NCBI GenBank assembly: GCA_009699505.1
Contig: WLOB01000003.1
Span: 1-37,105, forward strand
DNA length: 37,105 nt
Reading direction: 5' to 3'
DNA from: Actinomycetota bacterium
Lineage (GTDB): Bacteria > Actinomycetota > Thermoleophilia > Solirubrobacterales > Solirubrobacteraceae
The notes under the pieces were generated by a model. It had not been told where the DNA came from, made no database searches, and was given only the letters and a program-made list of their open reading frames with translations. Below are positions 16,063-23,758 of this stretch, piece after piece (within the stretch, counting starts at the first letter, position 1; the number at the start of each line of letters is the position of its first letter). Position numbers and translations under genes: made by a program.

Positions 16063-19000
16063 CTAGTAGCCGAGGCCGTGGCCAAGGTCGCGCGAGCGCT
16101 CGACCTGCCGCTCACGCTCGCGCACGATCTCTTGCTGCGGCCGGCTGAGCTCCATTCCACGATCCGCGCGCCAGAGCGCAAGATCGCGCTGCGGCGCGCC
16201 GGTGGTCTGCACCCACCGTCCCGGTGCCTCAGGCTGATTCCGGACGACGTCGGCGACCGCGATCCGGCCGGCGAGCTGGTCGTACTGCCGCCGCTCCTGG
16301 TCTGTCGCGAGATCGTCTCGACGCCCGAGAAGACGGGTCATCCGCGGCTGATCCAACGCCGCGGGTCCCGTCCTCACGACCTCCCGCTCGACCGCCACCG
16401 TGTTCTGCCTCGCCGCGACCGCATCGAGCCTGCGGCCGTCAAGCTCGTGCAGGACCTCGTCGACCGGACGGCCTCCGTGCTCCCGCTCGAACACCCCAAC
16501 ATTGTCCAGCGCGCGCTTCTGCTCGCGAGAGGCCTCGCCGATCTGCTCCGTCAGCTCCTCGCGACGGGTGCCCCACGCCTCGGCGGCGGCGAATCGCAGC
16601 CGCGACGGCTGCTTCGCCTCGTGAGCGACGAGCTCGGCCCGCAGGCGGTCGAGGCGCTGCCCGGTGTCGAAGGCGTCGGCCCGGACCGTCTTCGCGCGCT
16701 CGAGCGCCGGATCGCCACCCAGCTGCTTGTACGCCTCGCGCGCGCCGCGCAGATCCCGGATCGCCTGAGCAAGCTGCCGCTGGTGGACCGTCGGCGTGAT
16801 CCTCCGAGGCGCCGCGCGTTCCGGCGCCCGCTCGACCGCCGGCGCCTGCCGGTCAAGCCACCGCACCACCGCCGGATGCCCCGTCCCAAGCTGCTGCGCC
16901 GCGCTGAGCGCCAGGCCTCGCACGCGGTCCTCCCGCTCGTGGGCCTCGCGCTGCGCAAGGGCGGGCCGCTCGTGCTCCGGCACGCTGAGCGGGTCCATCC
17001 GACGGGTGGAGCGGTCGATCTGCATCCCGTGCACCCGATCGAGGACCTCGAGCAGCCCGTCGAGGTATCTCTCCACGGGCTCGCGGTCCCGACGGATCCG
17101 GGCCTGCGTCTCGTCCGCGTCGCCGACGTCGACGAGCTCGAGGCCGGCAAGCCGGTCGTCGAGGCGCTGCAGCTGCCGCTCGTCCCGCTCGACACCCTGC
17201 CGCACGGCGTCCTCCATCAGCCCACGGTCCGCGCGGGATCCGTCGGGGTCCTGCTCGGCGAGCAACCGCCTCGCGTCGTCGACCCGGGCCTGCAGCTGGT
17301 CGCGCTCGGCGAGCAGCTGCGCGTCACCACGGGCGTCGCGGGACCCGGCCCACGCGCCGCGGACCTCGCGGTCCAGACGGGTCAGGCGCGTCATCGCCTC
17401 CCGCGCCTCCGTGAGGAGGGCGTGGCGGTGCTCGTCGATCTCCGAATCCGACATCCGGTCCAGCCGCCCCGGATCCAGGGCGGCGCGGTTCTCGATCGCG
17501 ATCGCGGCCTCATGGTCCCGGCGCTCCGCCATCCCGCGCACCAGTCGCTCGAGGCCCTGCGGTCGGCTGTCGGCGACCGTGACGAGCTCCGCGCGGTCGC
17601 GGGTGCGGGTCAGGCCGACGTAGGCAAGATTCCGACCCAGTCGCGTCGGGTCCGGCGCGAAGAGGATCGACCGGTCCACCGTCATTCCCTGCGCCTTGTG
17701 CACCGTGCGCGCGTAGGCGTGCTCCACGGCGCGCCCGTCGGCGCCGGGCTCGAGCACGGCGCGCGGCAGCCGCACCTCCTGGCCGCGTCTGCTGCCGGCG
17801 ACCGCCCGGGCGGTGATCCCGTCGGCGCCGACATCGAGGACCTCGAACCGCTCGCCGTTCTCGATCGTCCGCCCCGCACTGCCCTCCTCGCGAACCGTCG
17901 CGGTGGCCACCAGGCGGTCGCCGGGCGCGGCGAGCATCCCGCCATACTCCCGCTCCCTGGACCGGTCGATCCCACCGCGGTCGACGACCACTCGGCGCAG
18001 CTGCTCGTTCAGCTCCCGCCGGTGCGTGTTCTCCGGCGCCATCACCACCAGCCGGTCAACGTCGCCGCCGACGGCCTCGAGCGCCCGCTCGTACCGGCCG
18101 ACGGCGGCGCTGTAGGCGTCCTCGACCGTCGGCTGGATCTCGATGCGGTCGTGCTGGTCCGCCCACCGCGTCCACCCCGACACGTCGCCGCGGTGCAGCT
18201 GATTCAGCCGGTCGCGCTCGACCTCGTCGCGCTGGCGATGCACCTCGGTCAACTGCAACACCGGGGCATTCTGGTGCTCGGCGAGATACCGAAACCAGCC
18301 GCCCGCGCCGACGGCCTGCAGCTGTACGTCGTCGCCGATCGCCACGACCTTCGCCCCCCGCTCCGCCGCCCGCGCCAGCAATGGCGCGATCTCCTTCGTC
18401 TGCGCCATCCCGGCCTCGTCGACGAGCACCACGGTCCGGTGATCCATCGTCCGCATCACCTTCGAGAACTCCCCATCCCCCAGCGCGGTCCGCGCAAGGG
18501 AGTCGCGCTGCTTCAGGCCGACGTCGTCGAGCTCGGCAAGCGCTTGCAGCGTCGGCGCGACACCCACGACCTTGAGGCCGTGCGCCTCGAACTCGCGCCG
18601 CACGAGCCCCGCAATTGTGGTCTTGCCCGCGCCGGCCCGGGCCCGGATGACCTCCACCCCGTGCCCGGAGGTGAGGACCTGGTCGAGCACGCGGCGCTGC
18701 TCGGTCGAGAGGGCGTGCCCGTCCGGGGTGACGGTGGGCGCCTCGTAGCCGTCCGTCTCGATCCGCGGAGCGGTCGTCTCGGCCATGCGGCCGATCGTGG
18801 CGTCGGCGACGCGCTGCTCGAGCTGCAGGTGCCGCTGCGTCGTCCACCGCGGCCGCTCACCGCCCGTGACCTGCGCCAGACGGGCGTCGTCGAACACCCG
18901 GCCGAGGGCCTGTCCGACCTCCTCGGCCGTGTAGCCCTCGGGCACCGACATCGCGGCCTGCCGGACGGCCCGGGCGTCCTCCGTCGACCGCTCCGCGGTC

Positions 19001-20043
19001 ACCGCGTGCAGCGGCGCGGCCTCCAACCGCTCCCCCAGCGTCCGCGGCCGCACCGCCACCTCGTCATCGCCAACGGCGCCAGCGAGCGCAAGCTCCCGCT
19101 CCGCCGGCGTCCGCACCAGCGCCTTCACCTGCTCGACCCCGAACCCATCGCGCTCGAGCGCGTCGCGGACCTCAACGCGCCAGAGACCATGGTCAAGGCC
19201 CATGTCCTTCGCGCGTCGCGACTCCAGCGCGACGCGCTCGGCCGCGGTCTTGGACCCTGCCGAGAGGCCGGCGTCGGCGAGGCCGCGCAGGATCTCCGCC
19301 CGCCGCGTGGAGTACCCCTCGATCAACCCGCGATCGAACCCCTTGATGTCCGCCAGACCGTTCACAGGCTGCTCGAACTCGAGCCCGAGCTCGCGACCGA
19401 GCTCGCCCCGCAGGACGGCCTGGTAGACGGTGCCGGCGGTCTTGGCCTGCTGGTAGAGCACCGGCGAGTTGATCGCCTGCGCGTCCCCCTTCTCGGGGCG
19501 CACGACGTTCGCCAGGACCGCGTGGGAGTGCAGCTGCGGGTCCGCGTTGCGGGTCGTCTCGTGCCGGTAGAGCACGCCGATGACCCCGGTCCCCTGGACC
19601 GTCACACGCTCCCGCGACCCGTCCTGGTGCCCGACCCGCGCCCTCCCCTTCCAGCCCTCCTGCTCGATGTAGGCCAGCGCCGCCATCACGGCGCGCTCGT
19701 GGGCCTGATCGACCGTCTTGGAGGTCTCCTCGTCGGCGGCCATCCGCAGCAGCGACACCGACTTCGGCGCCGAGAACGCGAGGTCAAACGCCACCGTCTT
19801 GCGGCGATCCATCCGGCCGCCGAGGTCCTCCCCGGTCGCCGGATTCGCTCCGTCGAGCATCAGCCGAAACGCTTCGACATCGACCTCCCCGGAGAGCCCC
19901 AGGGCCGCGGCTTGCGACCCGATCCAGGTCCCGGCCGGCCCTTCCGACTCGCGGTAGTAATCGTCGCGCGCCTGCACCAACTGGCGCTCGTGGTACTCCC
20001 GCTGCGCCGTATTCCCGGCGCTGACCGTCCCGATCGACAGCAT
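16063..20043 (-). CDS. traA: MobF-family conjugative relaxase-helicase (TraA/TrwC type)
   Basis: The protein is about 1326 aa. It begins MLSIGTVSAGN, typical of TrwC-family relaxases, with candidate nicking tyrosines Y17, Y29 and Y30. The metal-binding 3-His motif lies at about 165-175 (DPQLHSHAV, with an upstream YRHETTRNA). A superfamily-1 helicase follows: Walker A RARAGAGKTT at about 465, Walker B VLVDEAGM at about 543, and later motifs HKAQGMTVD and VGLTRTRDRAEL. The last 450 residues are helical and charged. It should nick oriT, bind the 5' end and unwind the element for transfer. The ATG at 20043 is used; GTGs at 20055 and 20097 are in frame. It is convergent with ssb. Confidence 0.9.
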   Translation of the reverse strand: MLSIGTVSAGNTAQREYHERQLVQARDDYYRESEGPAGTWIGSQAAALGLSGEVDVEAFRLMLDGANPATGEDLGGRMDRRKTVAFDLAFSAPKSVSLLRMAADEETSKTVDQAHERAVMAALAYIEQEGWKGRARVGHQDGSRERVTVQGTGVIGVLYRHETTRNADPQLHSHAVLANVVRPEKGDAQAINSPVLYQQAKTAGTVYQAVLRGELGRELGLEFEQPVNGLADIKGFDRGLIEGYSTRRAEILRGLADAGLSAGSKTAAERVALESRRAKDMGLDHGLWRVEVRDALERDGFGVEQVKALVRTPAERELALAGAVGDDEVAVRPRTLGERLEAAPLHAVTAERSTEDARAVRQAAMSVPEGYTAEEVGQALGRVFDDARLAQVTGGERPRWTTQRHLQLEQRVADATIGRMAETTAPRIETDGYEAPTVTPDGHALSTEQRRVLDQVLTSGHGVEVIRARAGAGKTTIAGLVRREFEAHGLKVVGVAPTLQALAELDDVGLKQRDSLARTALGDGEFSKVMRTMDHRTVVLVDEAGMAQTKEIAPLLARAAERGAKVVAIGDDVQLQAVGAGGWFRYLAEHQNAPVLQLTEVHRQRDEVERDRLNQLHRGDVSGWTRWADQHDRIEIQPTVEDAYSAAVGRYERALEAVGGDVDRLVVMAPENTHRRELNEQLRRVVVDRGGIDRSREREYGGMLAAPGDRLVATATVREEGSAGRTIENGERFEVLDVGADGITARAVAGSRRGQEVRLPRAVLEPGADGRAVEHAYARTVHKAQGMTVDRSILFAPDPTRLGRNLAYVGLTRTRDRAELVTVADSRPQGLERLVRGMAERRDHEAAIAIENRAALDPGRLDRMSDSEIDEHRHALLTEAREAMTRLTRLDREVRGAWAGSRDARGDAQLLAERDQLQARVDDARRLLAEQDPDGSRADRGLMEDAVRQGVERDERQLQRLDDRLAGLELVDVGDADETQARIRRDREPVERYLDGLLEVLDRVHGMQIDRSTRRMDPLSVPEHERPALAQREAHEREDRVRGLALSAAQQLGTGHPAVVRWLDRQAPAVERAPERAAPRRITPTVHQRQLAQAIRDLRGAREAYKQLGGDPALERAKTVRADAFDTGQRLDRLRAELVAHEAKQPSRLRFAAAEAWGTRREELTEQIGEASREQKRALDNVGVFEREHGGRPVDEVLHELDGRRLDAVAARQNTVAVEREVVRTGPAALDQPRMTRLLGRRDDLATDQERRQYDQLAGRIAVADVVRNQPEAPGRWVQTTGAPQRDLALWRADRGMELSRPQQEIVRERERQVERSRDLGHGLGY

Positions 20044-20364
20044 CAGCTCGCTCACGACTCTAGCACCCCTCCCAGGGCTGGGATACTGTGTGCGCACGAC
20101 GCCGAAGGCGGCGGGCGGGAGGCAGGCATGGTCGTGAGCGCTAGCGAACGGCCGGGCCGACGACCACGTTGGAACTCGGACAACGGGTCGCCAGCAGCAG
20201 CCTTCTGTGCTGGGTACATCAGGCGCCGCATGGCGCCGTCAGCGCCGACAGGCGCGTTCAGCGAGGAACGAGCGTCAGCGCCGACAGGCGCAGCGAGCGA
20301 GGCACGAGCGAACGCAGGAAACGTCGGCCGAGCGTGGCCGACCGACGACGGCCGGCGGGTCGGA
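20044..20364. other. Non-coding repeat region upstream of the relaxase (oriT candidate)
   Basis: This 321-bp gap lies between the relaxase start and the end of the first accessory operon, with no credible gene. It holds a 36-bp tandem duplication (20238-20273 and 20274-20309, 31 of 36 identical, sharing an exact 18-bp head GTCAGCGCCGACAGGCGC), the palindrome CGCTAGCG at 20139-20146, and two GGCGCC palindromes near 20222-20236. Repeats beside a MobF relaxase gene are where oriT is usually found. The nick site itself was not recognised. Confidence 0.4.
20238..20309. repeat. 36-bp tandem repeat, two copies
   Basis: Two adjacent 36-bp units differ at 5 positions. The first 18 bases are identical, and each unit ends in ACGAGC. 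Short pieces (GCGAGGAACGAGC) recur near 25938, so the tail may be a common intergenic element while the head is specific to this place. Confidence 0.7.
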
Positions 20365-20580
20365 TCAGTCGTCGGTGAGCGTCACGACGACGGCGCCGCC
20401 GGCCTTCGGGCAACGGTGCTCCCCGGGGCCCGGGGCCGGCCATGCCGGCGGAAGGCCGAGCACCACCGCGGCGAGCCCCCCGGCGACCTCGGGGGCGAGG
20501 CCTGCGACCTCGACGGTCCGGCTCGACGGCTCCTCCCCGCGGTCCATCGCCCCGCGGTGATCGACGATCCGCACCCGCAC
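20365..20580 (-). CDS. Small hypothetical protein, last gene of accessory operon 1
   Basis: About 71 aa from a GTG at 20580, or 60 aa from the ATG at 20547. It has a hydrophobic Ala/Leu/Pro-rich centre and ends with a beta-strand (GGAVVVTLTDD); one Cys lies near the end. No family recognised. The GTG lies 10 bp after the upstream stop, whose TAGGG doubles as a weak Shine-Dalgarno sequence, so it reads as part of the same operon. Confidence 0.5.
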   Translation of the reverse strand: MRVRIVDHRGAMDRGEEPSSRTVEVAGLAPEVAGGLAAVVLGLPPAWPAPGPGEHRCPKAGGAVVVTLTDD

Positions 20581-20590
20581 CCGATCGACC

Positions 20591-20722
20591 CTAACCCCGC
20601 CCGACCGGGCGGCGTGCCCGGGCTCGGGCGGCGCGCCCCCGCCGGGCGACGACCACCAGGCCCACGACGATCGCCACGTCGATCGCCGCCCACCCCGCAG
20701 CGATCATCAGGACGGCGCTCAC
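20591..20722 (-). CDS. 43-residue single-pass membrane peptide
   Basis: The frame opens with a GTG that overlaps the preceding stop (GTGA, 20719-20722). The product is one hydrophobic helix (MIAAGWAAIDVAIVVGLVVV) and an Arg-rich cytoplasmic tail (ARRGRAARARARR), giving an N-out, C-in anchor by the positive-inside rule. No family recognised. The size suits a small membrane effector or an accessory subunit. The operon position and clean topology argue that it is real. Confidence 0.5.
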   Translation of the reverse strand: MSAVLMIAAGWAAIDVAIVVGLVVVARRGRAARARARRPVGRG

Positions 20723-21393
20723 GCCGACTCGTCCCGTTCCGCGCGGACGGCGGCGTTGCGGACCCGCCGCAGCAGCCGGACGGTCTGCTCGTCGCGCCGC
20801 AGCGCCTCGAGCACCCACCTGGGCGCTCCCTCCCTGGCCGCCTCGCGCCGGCTGGACCGCAGCTGCCGCTCAACGGCGGCCACCGCCACCCGCAGGCTCC
20901 CCGCCGACCCGGCGTCCACGCCCGGCCCGTCGACGACCCGGCCCCCGTCGTCGAGGACGACCCCCGCCACGCAGACCGCCGCCGCGTCGATCGCGACCTG
21001 GTCGCCCGGCCGGATCCCGCGGCCGCGGACGGTCCGCAGCTGCGCGACCAGCCACGCGCGTTCGCGGAGCGTCAACGGGTGGCGTACGCTGCTCGTCCCC
21101 ATCGCCCCGGGGGCGGGGGGCGCTCCGGCGACCCCCGTCGCCGGGTCGCTGTAGCGGTGTCCGACGCTCCGGGCGTTCTCGGCCCATAGGATCCGGCCGA
21201 CGTCGGTCGGGTCGATCAGGTCAGCGTGCTGGAGGTCGTCGATCGGCGCGACCTTCCGCCACCGGCCCTGCTCGTCCTTGATCCGCGCCGGGAAGTCCAG
21301 ACGGCGGGCCGCCGGCTCCGCGTCCGCCGCACCCGAGATCGCCAGGCGCACGAGCACGTCGACGTGCTCCCGGGAGACGAGAAACGCGCTCAC
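20719..21393 (-). CDS. Conserved hypothetical accessory protein with LWxENxRSVxxRY motif
   Basis: The protein is 224 aa. The N-terminus (SAFLVSREHVDVLVRLAISG) and the signature ILWAENARSVGHRYSD at about residues 70-85 resemble a widespread uncharacterised family on plasmids, phages and ICEs that I remember only by that motif. The second half is helical with many Arg (about 145-224). The GTG at 21393 overlaps the stop of the upstream gene (GTGA), and its stop overlaps the next start, so it is translationally coupled on both sides. Function unknown. Confidence 0.65.
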   Translation of the reverse strand: MSAFLVSREHVDVLVRLAISGAADAEPAARRLDFPARIKDEQGRWRKVAPIDDLQHADLIDPTDVGRILWAENARSVGHRYSDPATGVAGAPPAPGAMGTSSVRHPLTLRERAWLVAQLRTVRGRGIRPGDQVAIDAAAVCVAGVVLDDGGRVVDGPGVDAGSAGSLRVAVAAVERQLRSSRREAAREGAPRWVLEALRRDEQTVRLLRRVRNAAVRAERDESA

Positions 21394-21785
21394 GACCGCT
21401 CCCCCTCGATGCGATCGGCCAGGGCGTCGGCGTCGCGGGCGGGGATGTAGAAGACCATCCCCGTCGGGTGCGCGTTCGGGCGCGCCGACGCGGCCAGCAG
21501 CCGCAGCAGCCGCGCCAGGGCGCGGCAGTGATCGTCGGCCGGCGGGTCGACGATCACGCGGCCGTCGCCCTGAAAGCGCGGAGTCTGGAAGATCGGCGCG
21601 ACCCACGCGGCGTGCATCGCCAGCATCGACCGGCGCAGCTCGTCCGCGGCGTCCTCGGTCGCGCCGTGCGCGAGGTCGTGGCCGACGGAGAGGATCCACG
21701 CGAGCGTGTCGTGCTCGTCCTCGGTGATGACCAGCGGATCGCTGGTGGTGCCACGCACGGGCGCGGCGGTAGCCTGATTCGGCAT
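21390..21785 (-). CDS. Hypothetical protein, first gene of accessory operon 1
   Basis: The protein is 131 aa and mostly helical, with an acidic N-terminal half (TEDEHDTLAWILSVGHDLAHG) and a C-terminal part ending in a strand-helix unit (GMVFYIPARDADALADRIEG). No family recognised. GAGG lies 6-9 nt before the ATG. It is the first gene after the promoter at 21904-21932 and the twin stem-loops at 21810-21876. Confidence 0.65.
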   Translation of the reverse strand: MPNQATAAPVRGTTSDPLVITEDEHDTLAWILSVGHDLAHGATEDAADELRRSMLAMHAAWVAPIFQTPRFQGDGRVIVDPPADDHCRALARLLRLLAASARPNAHPTGMVFYIPARDADALADRIEGERS

Positions 21786-21809
21786 CGGAACCTCGATTTC
21801 CGGTGTGTC

Positions 21810-21876
21810 GCCCGCCGCCTGTTAGAGCAGTTCGGCGGGCCCGCCCCCCGGTGTCCGCGCCAACGGATCCGGGGGG
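21810..21876 (-). ncRNA. Structured 5' leader of accessory operon 1 (copy A)
   Basis: Read on the minus strand, the leader holds two perfect 8-bp stem-loops in tandem. The first (21876-21844) is CCCCCCGG/CCGGGGGG around 17 nt that contain CCGTTGGCGCGG, itself able to close as TCCG/CGGA over a TTGGCG loop. The second (21840-21810) is GCCCGCCG/CGGCGGGC around 15 nt. The first recurs at 23620-23652 with the same stem and loop lengths. It begins about 20 nt after the predicted transcription start and ends 58 nt before the ATG. It may be a cis-regulatory RNA; a DNA-level role is not excluded. Confidence 0.6.
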
Positions 21877-21903
21877 TTCTTTGTTGGGGTTGCTGCTACG
21901 CAG

Positions 21904-21932
21904 ATCCTACCAAGCGAGTCCGGCAAATGCAA
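21904..21932 (-). promoter_or_regulatory. Sigma-70-type promoter of accessory operon 1
   Basis: On the minus strand TTGCAT (21932-21927) and TAGGAT (21909-21904) are separated by 17 bp, preceded by GTC and an A-rich tract. The same boxes, spacing and upstream GTCTTGC occur in the promoter at 23673-23701. Predicted start of transcription is near 21897. Confidence 0.75.
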
Positions 21933-21988
21933 GACTTTTTATGGTCGGATCCGTAGGTTTCTAGGGGTGATGTGCGGGGCGCGGGGGG

Positions 21989-22031
21989 CTGGGGGTGTCC
22001 CCCAGTGCTGACCGGCAGGACGCAGTCCTGC
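21989..22031 (-). terminator. Tandem hairpins ending accessory operon 2
   Basis: CTGGGGG-TGT-CCCCCAG (21989-22005) and GCAGGAC-GCA-GTCCTGC (22015-22031) are perfect 7-bp stems with 3-nt loops. They lie about 150-190 bp past the stop of the HTH gene at 22177 and just before the promoter of operon 1. That placement suits insulation between the two minus-strand operons. No T-run is present. Confidence 0.5.
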
Positions 22032-22176
22032 GCGCCCTGGTCCTCTGCTCCTGGACGGTGGCTGAGGGGCTCCCGGAGGGACCGCGGGGCGCTCCTTTCC
22101 CTGCCGGGACGTTTCCCTCGATGCAGTCGGTGAACGGCGCGAGCTCGCGCCGCCGGTGGTCGGGGGCGCGGCGGGT

Positions 22177-22470
22177 CTACTTGCGGCGGCTGCCGGGCTT
22201 GGGGCCCCGCTTGCGTGGGGTCGCGCGCCAGAGGTCGATCGCGGCGGCGGTCCAGACTTCGCTGCGGCCGATCGTGCCGATCGGTTCGGGGAAGTCGTCG
22301 CGGCGCTTGCGGTGCGTGCGGACGGTTTCCGCGTCGACCCCCCATCGCTCGGCGATGTCCGCGATGCTGAGCAGGCCGCCGACGTCTTCGAGCGCCTGGT
22401 GTCGGCGCTCGGCGAGCTTCGCCCGGCGCGCCAGCTCCTCAAGGTCCGCCGGCTCCTGGTCGTCGCTCAC
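22177..22470 (-). CDS. AlpA/excisionase-like HTH DNA-binding protein
   Basis: About 97 aa. Residues about 28-85 form a MerR/AlpA-like winged helix: LLSIADIAERWGVDAETVRT, then RRDDFPEPIGTIGRSEVW and AAIDLWRA, the pattern of recombination directionality factors and AlpA regulators. A basic tail (RKRGPKPGSRRK) follows. On an ICE it could be the excisionase, though it is 8 kb from the integrase, or the regulator of its own operon. The GTG at 22470 has AGGA upstream; a GTG at 22539 that overlaps the preceding stop (GTGA) would add 23 residues and is nearly as likely. Confidence 0.7.
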   Translation of the reverse strand: MSDDQEPADLEELARRAKLAERRHQALEDVGGLLSIADIAERWGVDAETVRTHRKRRDDFPEPIGTIGRSEVWTAAAIDLWRATPRKRGPKPGSRRK

Positions 22471-22535
22471 GGGGTCGATCCTGCCGGACCGGCCCGACGA
22501 CACGCAGGGCGGTGCGGGTCGTCGGGCCTGGGCGC

Positions 22536-22826
22536 TCACCACTGAAACGTCGGGAGGCCGTCGATGGCGGCGCCGTCGGCGTCGAGGCGCAGGTAGTCGC
22601 AGCCCTGCGCCCGGGCGTAGTCGATCAGGTTCAGCAGACACGGCGCCTCAGCCCGCAGCTCCTCCCGCTCGTCGCCGTCGACCACGCGGGCGGGCGGCAC
22701 CCAGACCCACCACCCGTACTCGTACGCGTCGGCGACGATGTGTTCGATCGTCGACTCCCGCAGTGCGGTCGCTTCCCCCTCGGGGAGGTGCCCGGTCGTG
22801 GTGTCGAGGTAGCGGCAGACGGTCAA
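22536..22826 (-). CDS. DUF5983-like hypothetical protein
   Basis: The protein is 96 aa. The text EYGWWVWVPPA, then LLNLIDYARAQGCDYLRLDADG and GLPTFQW at the end, recalls the DUF5983 family of small plasmid and phage proteins (from memory, not a search). The only start that respects the upstream gene is a TTG at 22826 overlapping its stop (TTGA), in line with the coupling used through this operon. Function unknown. Confidence 0.6.
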   Translation of the reverse strand: MTVCRYLDTTTGHLPEGEATALRESTIEHIVADAYEYGWWVWVPPARVVDGDEREELRAEAPCLLNLIDYARAQGCDYLRLDADGAAIDGLPTFQW

Positions 22827-23233
22827 AACGTGATCTCCGGCAGCGCGGCGGCGTCGGGGTTCCACGGCGGCTCGCCCGGGCCGAGGAACCACGGGTGCCA
22901 GCGGACCTGCCATCGGCCGCCGGTGTCGAGGTCGACGACCTCCGACGGCATCCACCCGTCGCGCATCGCGGGCGCAGCGTCGGCGAGCAGCACCGACGGC
23001 TCGTCGCCCAGCGCGATCGCCTCCCCCGCCCCGCGCCCCGCGTCGGCGTAGACCGACACCAGCAGGAACCGACCCGGGCGGGCCGGCACCCGGCGGGCCT
23101 CCTCCGACGTGTCGGCCAACTGCAGATCGTCGAGCAGCAGATGCATCCGCCGGATCCGGCCGCACGACCGCGGCAGTCCCGCGGCCTCCTCTCCGGCCCA
23201 GTCGGGGTTCACGAGGCAGCGCAAGCGCGGCAT
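22823..23233 (-). CDS. Hypothetical protein of accessory operon 2
   Basis: The protein is 136 aa. It is beta-rich with many Trp in the last third (GGRWQVRWHPWFLGPGEPPW), and a Cys pair near the N-terminus (CLVNPDW, then RSCGRIRR) may be structural. No family recognised. The ATG shares one base with the upstream stop (TGATG). Its stop overlaps the TTG of the next gene. Confidence 0.6.
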   Translation of the reverse strand: MPRLRCLVNPDWAGEEAAGLPRSCGRIRRMHLLLDDLQLADTSEEARRVPARPGRFLLVSVYADAGRGAGEAIALGDEPSVLLADAAPAMRDGWMPSEVVDLDTGGRWQVRWHPWFLGPGEPPWNPDAAALPEITF

Positions 23234-23595
23234 CAGGCCGCCACCGCCCCGAGGTCGGGGTGTACGGCGATGCCCTGATCCTCGGCCGCGGTCACCACGG
23301 GCGTGGTGACGTGCAGTTCGATCGGGTGGCCGGTGTCGAGGTCGTAGGCCGCGATCGGGCCCATCCCGGAGTCGAGGACCTCGCCGCCCGCGTGCTCGCA
23401 GAGGTCCTCGAACGTCGCGTGCGTCGAGGTGTGGTGCTCGCCGCGGTCGATCGCGACGTACAGCCACCGCTCGGCGGCCTGCTCCTCGACGTCGTAGCTG
23501 CCGATCGGGGCGTAGTGCTCCTCGATCACGCCGCGCCGGCTCTCGCGGAGCGCCTGGTCGTGCGCGGCCGGGGCCGCGCTAGCCTGGGGGTACAT
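23233..23595 (-). CDS. Hypothetical protein, first gene of accessory operon 2
   Basis: The protein is 120 aa with an acidic alpha/beta core (RWLYVAIDRGEHHTSTHATF, then GMGPIAAYDLDTGHPIELHV). No family recognised. The ATG at 23595 has AGGAG about 12 nt upstream, immediately after the leader stem-loop. Upstream in-frame codons lie inside the leader and promoter, so longer starts are unlikely. Confidence 0.6.
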   Translation of the reverse strand: MYPQASAAPAAHDQALRESRRGVIEEHYAPIGSYDVEEQAAERWLYVAIDRGEHHTSTHATFEDLCEHAGGEVLDSGMGPIAAYDLDTGHPIELHVTTPVVTAAEDQGIAVHPDLGAVAA

Positions 23596-23619
23596 GGGAG
23601 TGGGTAGCTCCTGTGTCAC

Positions 23620-23652
23620 GCCCCCGGAACCGCGCCAACGGTGGCCGGGGGC
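23620..23652 (-). ncRNA. Structured 5' leader of accessory operon 2 (copy B)
   Basis: On the minus strand GCCCCCGG/CCGGGGGC closes a 17-nt apical region containing CCGTTGGCGCGG, able to pair internally as ACCG/CGGT around TTGGCG. Against copy A (21844-21876), outer stem length, loop length and the 12-nt core are identical. The outermost outer-stem pair changes from C-G to G-C and the outermost inner pair from T-A to A-T, both preserving pairing. The 11 nt before the stem also match at 9 positions (CCAACMAMGAA). It lies between the predicted start of transcription (near 23666) and the AGGAG of the first gene. Confidence 0.6.
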
Positions 23653-23672
23653 TTCGTGGTTGGTGTGCCACC

Positions 23673-23701
23673 ATCCTACCGCGTGAGTACCGGGAAAGCA
23701 A
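23673..23701 (-). promoter_or_regulatory. Sigma-70-type promoter of accessory operon 2
   Basis: TTGCTT (23701-23696) and TAGGAT (23678-23673) are separated by 17 bp on the minus strand, preceded by TTTTTGTC. This is the same arrangement as the promoter at 21904-21932. It fires away from hicA. Confidence 0.75.
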
Positions 23702-23718
23702 GACAAAAAGTTGTCTTG
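23699..23718. promoter_or_regulatory. Palindrome between divergent promoters of hicA and accessory operon 2
   Basis: CAAGACAA (23699-23706) and TTGTCTTG (23711-23718) form a perfect 8-bp inverted repeat with a 4-bp AT-rich centre. It touches the -35 of the leftward operon and the likely -35 (TTGTTA, 23716-23721, 18 bp from TATCTG) of hicA. A bound protein could control both directions. Confidence 0.55.
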
Positions 23719-23758
23719 TTAGGCTCGGTTTTCCGGTCCTATCTGCTATGCTGTGTGC

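Noticed and set aside
16078-21189. A 5.1-kb open frame on the plus strand, antisense to the relaxase
   Set aside because: Arg/Pro/Leu-rich with no domain texture; it mirrors the codon bias of the real minus-strand gene, as expected in GC-rich DNA.
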